Shown: in pieces, positions 36,016 to 50,397 of the stretch
Numbering within the stretch: position 1 is the stretch's first letter
Layout of the letters: every line of letters begins with the position of its first letter
NCBI GenBank assembly: GCA_026874595.1
Contig: CM049309.1
Location: 73,766,426-73,830,425, forward strand
Direction: 5' to 3'
Source: Sipunculus nudus
Taxonomy: Eukaryota; Annelida; Sipuncula; Golfingiida; Sipunculidae
Length of the DNA: 64,000 nt
Made by a program: the position numbers and the translations under genes
The notes under the pieces: generated by a model
Told to the model about the DNA's origin: nothing
Database searches by the model: none
Seen by the model: the letters and a program-made list of their open reading frames with translations, nothing else

Positions 36016-38913
36016 GTGCTCCCCATAACAACATGTCACACATTTGTAATATTAAGCAATTCTGTTTGATCAATTTTGAGAGCATCTCTTCACTGTGATT
36101 AAAGTGTCACACTTTGACATGACGCTGCAGGATAAATGTCCACACAGAGGCACCTAGTTGACAAGAACAAAATGTACTGCACTTTGTCCTGCATATGATA
36201 AAACACAAATTTCAGTTGATGTTGTTTTGTGTTCACAGTTATATTTTTGTTGTGATTTGCTTGGCTATTGTGATTTCATTTGCATGCAGTTGAATTATGT
36301 CTCATTGAACTCAATGTTATAAAATGATTTTTATGTAGTTGCATAGCTGTGTAGTCTACTTTAGGTATATAGATTATATATATTATCATGCATGGGTGTG
36401 TAAAATGTTCAAGAATAATATATGTTGTAAGTGATGACCTCTCCTCTTTTCTTGCACTGCTTAGACCCAGGTAACTAGTTTTTATTTCTAGTGGTTGCTG
36501 ATCGGCCATAATTATTGGGAATTAGATTACTTTATATCTTTTTTCTCAAGTGACTGGTGACCTGCATGTTTCTCAGAAAATTAATTAAAGTACCAACACC
36601 TAAGTATTAGGAAAATATACCTGCACACTTCCCATCTATTCATGTTCCTTTACTTGCCATCTGGTGTATTTTGCTTGCTTTTCTGAGGTCAAACTTTGAT
36701 TGCTTAAGTCTCTTTGACCTGAATAATGAATTTGAATAGAGGTTAACCTACACTATAGAAGTTCTCTTCTAATAGCTGCCATAAACAACTTGAATATGCA
36801 TAATCTGTTTACATGTGCATTTAAAGTATGTTGTAAGGTCTGCAATCACAGCTCCAGTGTGGATGATACTCATAAAGTCGAGTGTTATATAGATTACATG
36901 ATCATACTGCTGTTGCCAGGAATAGTGAAGTGTCCACACATTGTAGACTCTGCACCGATTCATGTTGGCCAGTTACACATGAGATTTGATAGTGGCATGT
37001 CTAGGCAAGCTGTACCTTGTATATCAAATTCTCATCAACTCCTTAATCCATAAAAACACCTAATTGTGAGGGTCAGAGCCATGGGGGTAGCACTGCTACA
37101 TATTCTACAATTATTGGACTTACCAGAGCTTGTCTTGACAGAAAGGTTTACTGTAAAGTCTCTGAATGACTAAAGTCCAGCTATTATGGACTGTGCCACA
37201 TAGTTGCCAGTCTTAACAATGCTTAATAACTAGCGGACTGTGTATTGTGCAAACTTTCTGAAAAGCTTGATATACCTAATGTAAAGGTTGTATTTACTTA
37301 TCAAAATATAATCCACCCCCCTGCAGAGCTGGCTTACAGGCCTACCATTTGTACTGGTTTGTTGAATTGAATGGATTACAAGGGCCTATGTCAATCAGAT
37401 TTAGGATAGCCACAAGACATAACCCCCCTGTCACTACTGCCACCCAACAAAATTATTACATTAAATACTTGGAATACATAATCCTACTCATCAGGTCTGT
37501 TTTAATGTTCCCAAATTTTACCTTCAGATGTTAATTCACACACTCCGTATCTATTATCATACAATAATGCAATAATTTAAAAATAAATGTATGGGTGTAA
37601 AGATTGTTAACAAAAGTTTCTATTTTCAGTCAACAGATATATCAGTTGGTCAAGGGAACAACATATGTAATTTTTATCTTGTTGCTAAACTGTTAACATT
37701 TCACATCATCAAAATATTTTTCAGTGTTTTTATAGTTTAACTTGGCAACAAACATACTAAGCTGTCACAGTATGAACTGTTCTGGCATCACTTTGCACCT
37801 GATTCAGAAACTTCATAGTACTTGAAATCTGTGTTGCAGTCCTTTTGAAGCAGTTGTCATGCAACATTTGTTCTTAACATCTTCTTTAAGAGTATCTCAA
37901 CTTCTATTCAGCAAGGGAATATTTTACACATTGTCAAAATCTTTTGTAGCTCCACATTGGTTCTCACCTTTTCAAGGGCTTGTCATACTAAATCTTAAGC
38001 AGAAACATAAGTATCTTAGAGTTTGCTGCTCTAGTGTCAAACTGGTACATATTGCATATGGCATAGACTTGAATTAACTTTATTTGGATGAATAAAATAT
38101 GTAAGACTAGATACCAAGGTGTACAGCATATATAGAAACAACACAATTCACAATACTTTAACTTCTCAGGCTCATAAACCCATCAGAAATACTTATATTT
38201 TAAAACGAGTTTGCTGTCACTTCAGAAATTTGAGAAGCTTGCAGAAGTTTTGCCAACATCTGATTTTCATATATTCATTTATGCTGCGCTTGTATCAGAT
38301 TTGCATATTCTGCTTATATCTTGCTTTGTATATTTTGCTTATATCTGAATTATATATTTTCTGCTTACCTTAACTCATATTGTGCTTCCATTTGATCAGT
38401 TTGTCAGGATTTTGATCAGTCCATGATTATACTATAAATATATATATATCCTGCTTTTAAGTATGTCAGTTCATAAACTGGTTACTATTATTCCTATATC
38501 TTACATTTTTGTTTGACAAATGCTGTAATTCAAGTGCTGAAGTAATCTAAAACTAACATAATTTCTTACATTAAAATTAAGATTTCATGCTTTTGCTTTT
38601 GCTCTACCTTTGAATACCTTGGGCAAATCCTTTGCATAATGTATATACAAGAAACAAAGAAAGATGTATGAATATGTATGAGAAGATTTAAAAATCCTGC
38701 TTCCTGCTTGCTTAACAATATTAAACAGAAGAGAATATGAGGCTACTGCAGACCTGCTGTATCTGCATAAACAGATTAATGCATTATCAGTACAGATATC
38801 TTAACAGGTGCTTAGTAGTTTATATACCTTGCTTTTGTTTTATAACTGATAAAATTGCTGTAAATACTAGCCTGTTGCTTAACCTCGGCATGTTTCCCTG
38901 CTGCCTTTTCCAG

Positions 38914-38973
38914 CTGAATCTACAGAACAAGCACCAGCAGCTGAAGAAGAAAAACCTGCAGAAACAGAAGCAG
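38914..38973 (+). CDS. Exon 6 (cassette, 60 bases), acidic protein
   Basis: Acceptor ctgccttttccag with a good pyrimidine tract, donor gtcaga. In phase 1 it adds AESTEQAPAAEEEKPAETEA. Twenty codons exactly, phases 1-1. The Ala/Glu/Lys/Pro composition matches exon 5. Confidence 0.8.
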
Positions 38974-40346
38974 GTCAGACCTTCCTGTCCTAAACCGCAC
39001 TGTATGCATGTAGTTTAACATGTCTCTGTAGTGTCTGTATCTATATACCTGTTTGTGTATGGATTATTAAACGTGTTCTTTTCACTTGCACATGTATGTA
39101 CCCATATTGTCCGGTATCATGACTGAGACTGGCCTCCGCCATCTCGTTGTATGACTGAAAGGAATATCAACGCGTAACCACAACAAGTACCCATAGTGCT
39201 GTTCGTTAGACTTGGTGCAGGTGTACATGGGTGTCACGCTTTATTGTAAGAGTGTATGCACATATGCTAGATGTTGACCAATGTTGACAGTGTGTCATTA
39301 CTTTCATTATTCAGTGTTTTAGGGGTGACTAGGATTGCATGTCAGTTGTTTGTTCACATCTTATATATATATCAGTGTCTTTATTTGTGTAAATATATAG
39401 CGTGCAAACAGAGACATGTGCAGTGGCACATATGTCCTGATTTTATTTATATTTGGTTTGTTAATATATGTATTTTGAATTTTCACATATTTTGCAAATA
39501 TCTATTATTTTTGTTCACAGTCGTGTTTGTTTCTTCTCACTAGTTGGCTGTATATGCTTTTATGTGTGATTTCCTGCATGTGTGTCAGCATTTCTGTTTG
39601 TCTGACGTGTAATCTTCAAATTTGCATACACTTCTTGTAAGTTAGCATGGATCTCCAAAGTGATTATTTGTTAATATTTGTGAACCATTTACAAGCTTAA
39701 GTATACATTACCATACACAGTGGCAGTGGTATAGTCAGTTGAATGTGTTTATGTATCTGTCCTTGCATCCCCCCCCCCCCAAATGTCCTTTTTCATGTAA
39801 TTTGATTGCTATTCAACATTATTCATAAATTGATCTACATCAAGTGTCACAACAACAGGTCATGACTTCTGGATTATTACCAACCCTGTACATATAAAAC
39901 CTGAAATCCAGAAGGCTTAATAATATAACCATATCATTCTTATCATATGGATACCAACATCCTTATTCAAAAGACAGTGCCACCATCAGGCCATAGACCT
40001 ATCCTTTAAAAAAATTGTGTTGCACTGGTCCTTGTCTGGAGAACATTTTAAATTTAAATTGAATTTTATATTTTAATTTTTCTGTTTTCTTACATAGTCT
40101 GTGTGCTTCATTTAACATAGTCCCTGTCTCCCAAATCTTGTTCCATTAAAATTGCCACAGTTTTACTGCTGTAAAGATTTGCCAGCTTTGCTTTTAAGCC
40201 TGTAAAGTTCTCTTGCTACCAATAGCAGAAAAAAAATCAATATTGAACTTTTCAGAAAGAGAAGGAACAATGACTTAAATCAAATGTAGTGGAATTTTAA
40301 TTTTGGTGAGCAATTACTTATTTTTCTTTTTATGTTTTCTTTACAG
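38974..40346 (+). other. Intron 6, nothing recognised
   Basis: gtcaga...tttacag, phase 1. A poly-C tract lies at about 39770. A TGCATG lies 32 bases after exon 6 (39005-39010). No gene. Confidence 0.6.
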
Positions 40347-40357
40347 CAGCAGAATAG
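40347..40357 (+). CDS. Exon 7, last three codons' end and stop, acidic protein
   Basis: After tttctttacag the frame reads (G)CA GCA GAA TAG, so the protein ends ...E-A-A-A-E. The acceptor is a triple CAGCAGCAG, so splicing could also start at 40350 or 40353 and stay in frame, removing one or two residues. All earlier exon combinations reach this same stop. Confidence 0.75.
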
Positions 40358-41110
40358 GGAATGGAAGATGTATTAGACCATAAGAAAGAGGAGACAACAC
40401 AGTCAAAAAACTCATCTGCTAAAAACAAGTTCAACAGTCTGCACAATTTTATATTACACACAACACAGATGTCCCTTGCAAGTACCAGGACCTGAGGGTG
40501 TACATCCATGTGTCGCCCAGAAACTCTGCTGATCACATAAAAACTATACAAAAACTGTTAGATAGTGGCATGGTATAAGTGCATTTAAAGCAGAGACTTC
40601 CATTTGTCCAGACCGAGACAGCAGTTTTAACGAAAACCGCTGTCCCGGTTTGGAACAATACGGTTGTCATGCTCTAATGGTCTTCCCCAGCTCTGCTGAC
40701 ACTTAGTCTCGGTAAGAAAGACTCGCGGATGTATGATAGTCAGAAAAAATTGCAACAAAACGCCTATAGTATTACAGGAGCCAGTATTTTATGTAAGACT
40801 CATCTTGACCTGAAATCTGTGTAAACTGTATAGAAATGAATATAGATACCTAATATATCAACATGAGAAAAATACTTTAAGAGCTTTCGCTGATGTCATA
40901 TTGCTCTGTTATCATGGCTGACACACATGTTCTTGCAGATTATATGATAGCGTTTAAATTGACACCAGCAGGTTACAATAGCAGAAATCTTCTTTGAGCT
41001 GTCAAACATGTTTCTGATGTTGGTATGTTATATATTCTATATGATGATATATTTTATATGATGATAATAAGATCTATGATAACAGAAATAAATTATTTAT
41101 TACATACCTT
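40358..41110 (+). other. 3' UTR of the acidic protein gene
   Basis: Begins after TAG. A strong hairpin lies at 40603-40658. An AATAAA at 41087-41092, followed by a T-rich stretch, is the first plausible polyadenylation signal; another lies near 41615. Confidence 0.5.
40603..40658 (+). other. Long imperfect hairpin in the 3' UTR
   Basis: The inner arms gaccgagacagcagtttt (40611-40628) and aaaaccgctgtcccggtt (40633-40650) pair at 16 Watson-Crick positions plus one G-U out of 18, around a 4-base aacg loop. Pairing resumes outside (ttt gtcca / tggaacaa) to give about 26-base arms. It could be a structured 3' UTR element, an editing substrate or a small foldback insertion; the tight loop argues against a typical pre-miRNA. 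Confidence 0.65.
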
Positions 41111-44079
<2,969 letters not shown>

Positions 44080-44835
44080 CCATTCTATATATGCGTATGC
44101 GGTACGGATACGTATGCAGTACATCTGCGCATACAGCTACAGGAAATGGACGCCTGCGATTCCATTAATACGGATAAGTGCGTGTGAGGTACGTATGCAG
44201 CAAAAAATTGTTCCAATGGAACGAGCTGCATGAGTAGGAAACTCGTATCTTTGGTAAATATAGGCCTACCCTATCATTGACGTCAAAGTTTGGAATTTTC
44301 CCGTCCGTTACCATGTGTATGCGTTTTCAATCGCTACCCTGAGCGGGATATGGAATCCCACCTTTAAGGTAGCCATGAACGTATGCAGTACGTGTGCGTT
44401 AGGTGTACGAATGCAGCTAGGAATCGCATTCATTATATTTTCTCAGGGTGATTCCATATATACGTACATCAGGGGCGGATCCAGGATTTAGAAAAATTGG
44501 GGTCAAGCCCAGGAGGACTTATAACACCCTTAAAAAAGGTCCCCCGGTCTAGAAAGGGGGGGGGGGGGGGTCCAGACCGTAAAATTTGGTCTGAAACCCT
44601 TATGGAAAGGTTGCGATCGCTCAGGGTAGAATCAAAACCTTGATGTCAGTGATAGAGTAATTCTCTGGGAGATGACTTTTCTACTCATGCAGCCCTAGAG
44701 TAAAGACCCGATTTTGCCGTATCAGTGAAGCATATACGCATATATGGAATGCTAGCATAACTGCATGGAATCTCAGACGTCAGTTTTCTAGCTTCATACT
44801 CAGGCGTAACGCATACGCATACGTACCGCAAATGC
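44080..44835. repeat. Cluster of direct and inverted 'tatgcgtatgcggtacg' words
   Basis: 'atatatgcgtatgcggtacg' near 44085, 'atacgtatgcagtac' near 44109, 'ggtacgtatgcagc' near 44189 and 'aacgtatgcagtacgtgtgcg' near 44378 lie on the + strand. The reverse forms 'catatacgcatatatgg' near 44729 and 'cgcatacgcatacgtaccgc' near 44810 lie at the far end. The two ends are inverted relative to each other, giving a foldback layout of about 750 bases. A GC-rich dispersed repeat (44471-44630) lies within. Confidence 0.5.
44471..44630. repeat. Palindromic GC-rich dispersed repeat, copy 2
   Basis: Begins aggggcggatccaggattta, passes 'ggtcccccggtctagaaagg', a poly-G tract and 'tccagaccgtaaaatttggt', and ends near 'gcgatcgctcaggg'. 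Same family as 12218-12445 and 60303-60510. Confidence 0.6.
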
Positions 44836-45527
44836 ATGCATGTTTGGAGTGCTAGCAACTGATATATTTTGAAATGTTGTGCTACCGATTTGTGGCGATT
44901 TATCCGTTGCATTGTAGCGTTAGGCGCTATTCATCATTCCTTGAAGGGGCCTTTTCCGATATCTGACGTCTATTGACTAAAGATAACCCCTTGAACTTTA
45001 TAAAAATGGGTAAGAAAACGCCAATCTCACCGCTCAAAGGCAAAATTATCAAACACATTCAACAAGGATGTTCGGCGGCAAGTCAGACGAACCAGAGATT
45101 GTCAAAGGGCGTTTTACAACAAAATGAAATTTCATTTCCCGCATATATACCAATCACCTTAGGTTACAAGTTTTTTTTTCTGTTTGTCATCGTTACGTTT
45201 ACTGACAATTATAACATGTAAAGAATATCATACGTCCGCCACAGAGGAGTTTTAAGGACTTTTCCCAACAATAATTACCTAGAGTTTATTAATATGTCCA
45301 GAGTAAGCCAGTCATCCATTTATTTTATAGAAAAAGCGGATGAGTAGCTGGATTTAATAATTTCGTGTAAAGACAATGCGTGTAGGATAATACAAATTAT
45401 TTTTGGAAAATCTTAAAAAAAAGAATATTTTACATACGTATGGGGCATAGATAAGATTCGGAACTCATTCATAATGGGACCATGGCCTTGAATTTAAGTT
45501 CACTATTGTTCCCGCTGAAACAAATTT
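44836..45527. other. Intergenic, nothing recognised
   Basis: No gene or known repeat seen on either strand. The 82-codon frame at 44973-45221 has no motif. Confidence 0.4.
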
Positions 45528-45840
45528 TCACGGATACGATGCTTTCAGCCGACATTCCACCGTGGCGTCCGTTTCCAGAGAACTGCATATAATAGGGTCA
45601 TATGTAAAATGATACCTAGCAAATTCGGTGTGACATCTTTTGCCTTTGCCTGGCGTCAATCCATGGTCTGTTATTTCTGGGGTGATAATCACACATGTCT
45701 CATGGCTGGTTTGAAGTATCGGCTTAGGTAGCACTTGGATACCTTTATCTTGTACACAATACTGATGGCGCCACCTACAATCGTTTTGACTAGCATACAA
45801 CTCGGGAGTGGTTTCATGTAGAATATAACATGTCAATATT
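45528..45840. repeat. Isolated GGTGGCGCCACC-family unit
   Basis: Contains 'actgatggcgccacctacaa' (about 45762) and 'gggagtggtttcatgtaga', matching half-units of the 11.5-12.1 kb cluster. The 102-codon minus-strand frame is a translation of the repeat. Confidence 0.55.
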
Positions 45841-45852
45841 TCTTTGATAGTT

Positions 45853-45855
<3 letters not shown>

Positions 45856-45904
<49 letters not shown>

Positions 45905-45930
45905 TAATAATAATTTTAATAATAATAATG
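45856..45930. repeat. (AAT)n microsatellite
   Basis: About 70 bases of AAT/ATA trinucleotide repeats with a few interruptions. Confidence 0.95.
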
Positions 45931-45954
45931 TACAACTTAAGTTGCATGCAATTC

Positions 45955-47560
45955 TTTAGCATTCCATCTAGTCCACAAATGGACGCTGACGGCCTCACAA
46001 CCTTGTAATACCTGGTAAGTAGGACATCTCTCTTTTCTGCACGCAGTGTCTATATTATCTTTACTCTCAAGGTCACAAGATATAGTATCAGTCAAAGGTG
46101 TTTATAAAGCCGGGTTTGAGAAAACGCAATCCCAAGTGTCAAAGGTGATAGAACACTTTATTTTATATAATTTCTTATACTTTCACCGAATGTCATGATT
46201 TTAGTTTTGTATGGATTGAACTGATATTTCCACTTCAGCAGCAAGTGACAGTCATATTTTGCAACCCCGAAACATAGCACGACGATATCATCAGCTTGAG
46301 TTGGTGAACCCGTATACACACCTCCAACATTGACACCAAAGCCTCCAGGTTAAGTAGGCCTAAACGTATTAGCACGTGCGGTTGTTATGTGTACATTGCA
46401 CCAAGATCCGAGACTTTACCCTTATATGACTGGCTAGCACAAGTGTGACATCATGGACTAAATTTTATCAACAACTCAGATCTAGAAACGCATGTAGTTT
46501 TATTCTTTCTTAAGAATTTGACAGTGGCTGAAATACTGTACTTTTACGGCGATTGCATTGAATAGATTTTATAGAAAACTAGAAATTTGCATTCTGTGGA
46601 ATGCAAGCCTACTCCATAGGGGGGGGGGGGCTATTGTGGGATGCTACCACAACCATGTTTGCATTCCTTTTCGGCCCGTATCCCCTGGTTCATTCCTGTA
46701 TAATTGCCTGCACATTTGTGAATATTCCTTGATGACGTTCCCGAATCTGGATCAAGTGCCGGATCCACAGCACAATCTGATCAATTCTTCACTGGCCCTT
46801 TCCCGAAATGATCTGAAAATTTCATGAGATTCATGCATGAGAGCAGGCGTATACTTTAGAGCCCCTATCACTTTGATATAAAATACCTTCTTGAAGTACA
46901 AATGAAGCATTCGCTGCTGGAAAATTCTTTTGGTATGCAAACTGTAAAGGATCAGGAAAAGCCAGCGGAACATGTGCAATGTAGGGCAGTAGTCTATTTA
47001 AAATAATCTTCTCGTGTCACCTGTAATATGACGGTATGATAGATCTGATAATATTGATAATATCTATCTTTGTTTTCCAAGTGATATAACTATAGTGTTA
47101 TTTTTTATACATTTGTATAGATGATATGACTGTCATATTCACCAAGGTTTCATTTTCGGGATATTCTAACTACTCGAACGTCGCGAATTTGAAACCCTCG
47201 CTAACAAAAAAAGACAATCACAGTATTCGGATTTGTTAATGACATTATAGAAAATGCGCAGATGATCTGTTATACACTCTCCACCATATTTAGTATATTT
47301 TGAGACAATGCCGTCAATACCTCCCGCCTTCCCACGTCTGATAGCGAGTTCACAGCCATAATTATTTAAGAGGTTCAGAGGTGAGTCAAGCACATCTGAG
47401 TATATTTACCTTGACTGCACTTCTTTCTCTATGACCTTGTATATCAACGAATTGTGAAAGTTATTAGATATCACGGTTTCATTTCCTTTATATTTCTGTG
47501 CAAAACATTTCCCCCAATATTCTGCTATTTCTCTGTTAGTCTTCACTACCTGGTTTCCAA
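45955..47560 (-). pseudogene. Degenerate LINE, minus strand, reverse transcriptase remnants
   Basis: Read 5' to 3' on the minus strand: 'NREIAEYWGKCFAQKY' (near 47520-47480); 'GGIDGIVSKYTKYGGE' (near 47330-47280); 'DPLQFAYQKNFPAANASF' with 'DRGSKVYAC' (about 46960-46850); 'GVYTGSPTQADDIVVL' (plus-strand 46270-46325); and a thumb-like 'CGLDGM' (near 45975). These follow the order of a non-LTR reverse transcriptase: pre-RT linker, QFAY block, (Y/Q)ADD active-site block, thumb. The Tyr of YADD reads Gln, and frames are broken between blocks. Dead. Confidence 0.7.
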
Positions 47561-47589
47561 AGACCATACTAGTATCTATCTATCAGTCA

Positions 47590-48560
47590 GTCAGTCAGTC
47601 CCATAGTAGTGGTAGTGGTGGCAGTAGCTGCAGTGGTAATAGTGGTGGTAAAGGTAGTGGTGGTACTTGTAGTAGTAATGGTAGTTGTGGAAGCGGTGGT
47701 AGAAGTAGTAGTAGTAGCAGTGGCAGAAGTAGTGGTGGTATTAGTACAGGAGGGGTGGTAGTAGAGGTAGTAGTGGAGATAGTGGTGGTAGTAGTATTGG
47801 TGGTAGTGGTGTTGGAAGTAGTAGTGATGGTGGCAGTAGAGGCAGTGGTGGTTATAGAGGTAGTGGTGGTAAAAGAAGTAGTGGTGGATGTAGTAAAAGA
47901 GGGGTGGTAGTAGAGGTAGTGGTAGTAGTAGAGCTAGTGGTGGTAGTAGTATTGGTGGTGGTAGTAGGCGTGGTAGTAGAGCTGGTGGTGAAAGTAGAGT
48001 TAGTGGCGGTAGTTGAGGTAGTGTGGGCAGTAGAGGTAGTGATGGCAGAAGAGGTAGTGGTGGTAGAAGTAGTGGTGGTAGTAGTAGTTGTAGAAGTAGA
48101 GGTAGTGGTGGTAGCAGAGGTAGTGGTTGTAGTACAGGTAGAGGTGGTAGCAGAGGTAGTGGTGATCGTAATAGTGATGGTAGTAAAGTTAAGGGTGGTA
48201 GTAGAGGCAATGGTGGTAGTATAGGTAGTGGTGGTAGAAGTTGCAGTAGTGATGGTGATAGTAGTAGTGGTGATAGTAGTTATTGTGGTAGTAAAGGTAG
48301 GAGTGGTAGTAGAGTTAGTGGCGGAAGTAGAGGTAGTGAAGGTAGTAGAGATAGTGGCTGTAGTGGTAGTACTGGTAGTAGAGTTAGTAGTAGTGGAGGC
48401 AATGGTGGTATGAGAGGTATTAGTGGTAGCAGTAATGGTGGAAGTGGAGGTAGTGGTGATAGTAGAGGTAGTAGGGGTAGTGGTAGTAGTGTAGTGGGAG
48501 TAGGGGTAGTTGCAGTAGTAGTTGCAGCAGAAGGGATAGTTGGAGTGGTAGTAGAAGTGG
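47590..48560. repeat. (GGT/AGT)n low-complexity block, about 950 bases
   Basis: Almost wholly made of ggt, agt, gta and gtag trinucleotides, with C nearly absent from the plus strand. Both strands give long open frames (Ser-Gly, Val-Glu, Thr-Ser, Leu-Pro) because stop codons are rare in it; none is a gene. A 'cagtcagtcagtcagt' run leads into it at about 47583. Confidence 0.9.
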
Positions 48561-48870
48561 TAAATCTTCTTCACACCATTTCATTATCTGAATCCTCCAT
48601 TTTCTAATCTGTACGCTTATATCATGTGATTTAAATAACTCCTCACATCGGTCAAAGAAGAACTCTCGATCCTTGGTTTTTTTTTCTGAAACCGCCGCCG
48701 AAAACAGAGCGGACTCAAACTGACCCGACCGGACGACTCAGGACCAGTCCTGAAATATCAAATATTTTGATACAGCCATGATCGCTAGCAGTCCATCCGC
48801 TTAGTTCCGCAAACAGAGCGTACCGGACCGAACTATAATCCGGTCCAATCTCGATCTGTGCTTTAGATGT
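48561..48870. other. Intergenic, nothing recognised
   Basis: Short GC-rich stretch with 'acagagcggac' and 'acagagcgtaccggacc' words repeated (48705, 48812). No gene. Confidence 0.4.
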
Positions 48871-48874
48871 TTTA

Positions 48875-49180
48875 AACCTATCTTATGTTGAAAATGACAG
48901 CCTTGATACAAGTATCTCTCGATTGATTGTATCGAAAGCTGCCGATAAGTCAAGGAGCACCAGGATGGTGATCAGCCGCTTATCAATATTTTGTAAAATG
49001 TCGTCTTGAACTCGCACAGCTTCGCAGTGTAGGGCAGCCACCATTATAAGCTGATTGTATACGCTCAATAGGGTTATTCTGTTGCATATATGCAGTAAGC
49101 CGCTGTGCCACGACTCTTTCTAGCACTTAAGAGATCAATGAAGGGTTACTAACTCGGCTAACTTTTTAGACATCCAGTGT
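48875..49180 (-). pseudogene. LINE reverse-transcriptase fragment, minus strand
   Basis: On the minus strand: 'VLERVVAQRLTAYMQQNNPI' then 'SAYNGG', then after a frame shift 'RVQDDILQNIDKR' and 'LLDLSAAFDTINREIL'. This is the finger/palm region of a jockey/CR1-like reverse transcriptase (LLDLSAAFDTIDHxIL is the usual wording). Its order relative to 45955-47560 and its different wording show that it is a separate element. Frameshifted and truncated. Confidence 0.8.
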
Positions 49181-50355
49181 AGGTTTTTGTTAGGGGTGTT
49201 ATAACTAGAGCTTTTTTTTCATACAAGATTGTACATCACACGTGGTGTTCATCACCAGTGATGAACGACATGGCACAGTGATATCCAGTGTCTTTTTTTT
49301 AACCATGGGGATGGGGGGGGGGGGGGGTGTTAGGATTTTTGGTATGATTTGTTTGGCGCTTCAAGAACTATGACAAAGATGTTTTATGGTACTGTGATAC
49401 CTTATGGGTATATAAGGAGTCTGGTACAGGAGAAGAAACTTTACCTAGCTCATCTCTAATTAAATTAAGTTCACGCTCAACATCCTTTTAACCGATTTCT
49501 GAGGTCTAGATCAGACTTAGAGACAGGCAAAGACTTACTTTCCATGAAGAACAAAATATTAACAGCTTTGTATAAACATTAGGGATCAGATATGGTATAA
49601 ACACGTGGATATAAACAAAATGAACGGCCTGTGTGCGTTGGGGGTCAGTGTGTATTATCATAGAATTTTCAAGCGATTTTCTTTAGTTAATAGATGTAAG
49701 ATGTCGGAATAGGCCCCTTCAAGCCAAAACCCCTGAAGGAAAGATGAATCAGACTATGTGTGTCCATACCAAGTCCTTCTGAATACTAGTATAAACACGA
49801 TAGTGAAAATCATTTTTGAACAGGGTTCGTGCGCTGTCATACAAATTCTAACAAAGTCTTACTTTCCATTTGGCAAAACAAGGCCTTTAGAAATCTTACT
49901 TTTATTGCATCGAGGACAGGTATTATAAAAGTCTTACTTTTTGTTTCCCAGAACCAGTATTATTTCTGTTTCATGCGAAAAGAAAAGCGTATAAATGAAT
50001 ATATTTACATTTGCATGGATACATTAAACCTGAAAGTAGTTATTTATTCAAAGCCTGTCCACTTCAGAACTCGTATACGTGGCGTCGATTTGCCTAAAAG
50101 TTTAGGGGATCATTCAGGGGCGTAGGTTAGGGTACCTTTTTTTTTAAAAATAAAACCATGAAATATCCTTTACCGGAATTATAATGCGTACATATATATA
50201 TACCTAAGGAATGGGCCGGCTGGTAAGCTGAACTCACGAAACAGTACTCTAATATACAATATGAAATCAAGCTAACTATACACATAGTATAATATTATTA
50301 ATGCTCCCCTGTACGGTAGAGCACTTTCACTCTGATGTATTAAACCTTAATGTAT

Positions 50356-50397
<42 letters not shown>

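Larger units (their letters stand above)
35188..38913 (+). other. Intron 5, with a CTGCAGTG-rich start and a minus-strand SINE
   Basis: gttggg...ttttccag, phase 1. The first 600 bases are dense in CTGCAGTG words. A SINE lies at 35884-36015 on the minus strand. The rest is AT-rich, with no other gene. Confidence 0.6.
21143..40357 (+). other. Complete gene span: myristoylated acidic disordered protein, seven coding exons
   Basis: Exons 21143-21227, 24320-24376, 26976-27038, 31121-31375, 34987-35187, 38914-38973 and 40347-40357 join to 732 bases, giving 243 residues and a stop. Every intron is gt-ag and every junction is phase 1, which supports the model strongly. The protein starts MGCNTSK and is otherwise rich in Glu, Ala, Pro, Lys, Gln and Thr with almost no hydrophobic residues: an intrinsically disordered, acidic protein. 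In layout (acylated N-terminus, acidic Ala/Glu/Pro/Lys tail) it resembles BASP1 (CAP-23/NAP-22) and GAP-43, which tether to the inner plasma membrane in neurons. No sequence homology is claimed, because low-complexity composition alone can create this likeness. Confidence 0.8.

Noticed and set aside
35857-36098. Overlapping frames on both strands
   Set aside because: They overlie the minus-strand tRNA-derived SINE.
47587-48607. Long open frames on both strands (207, 240, 194 and 106 codons)
   Set aside because: They are translations of a trinucleotide repeat tract in several phases at once, with no splice or start context.
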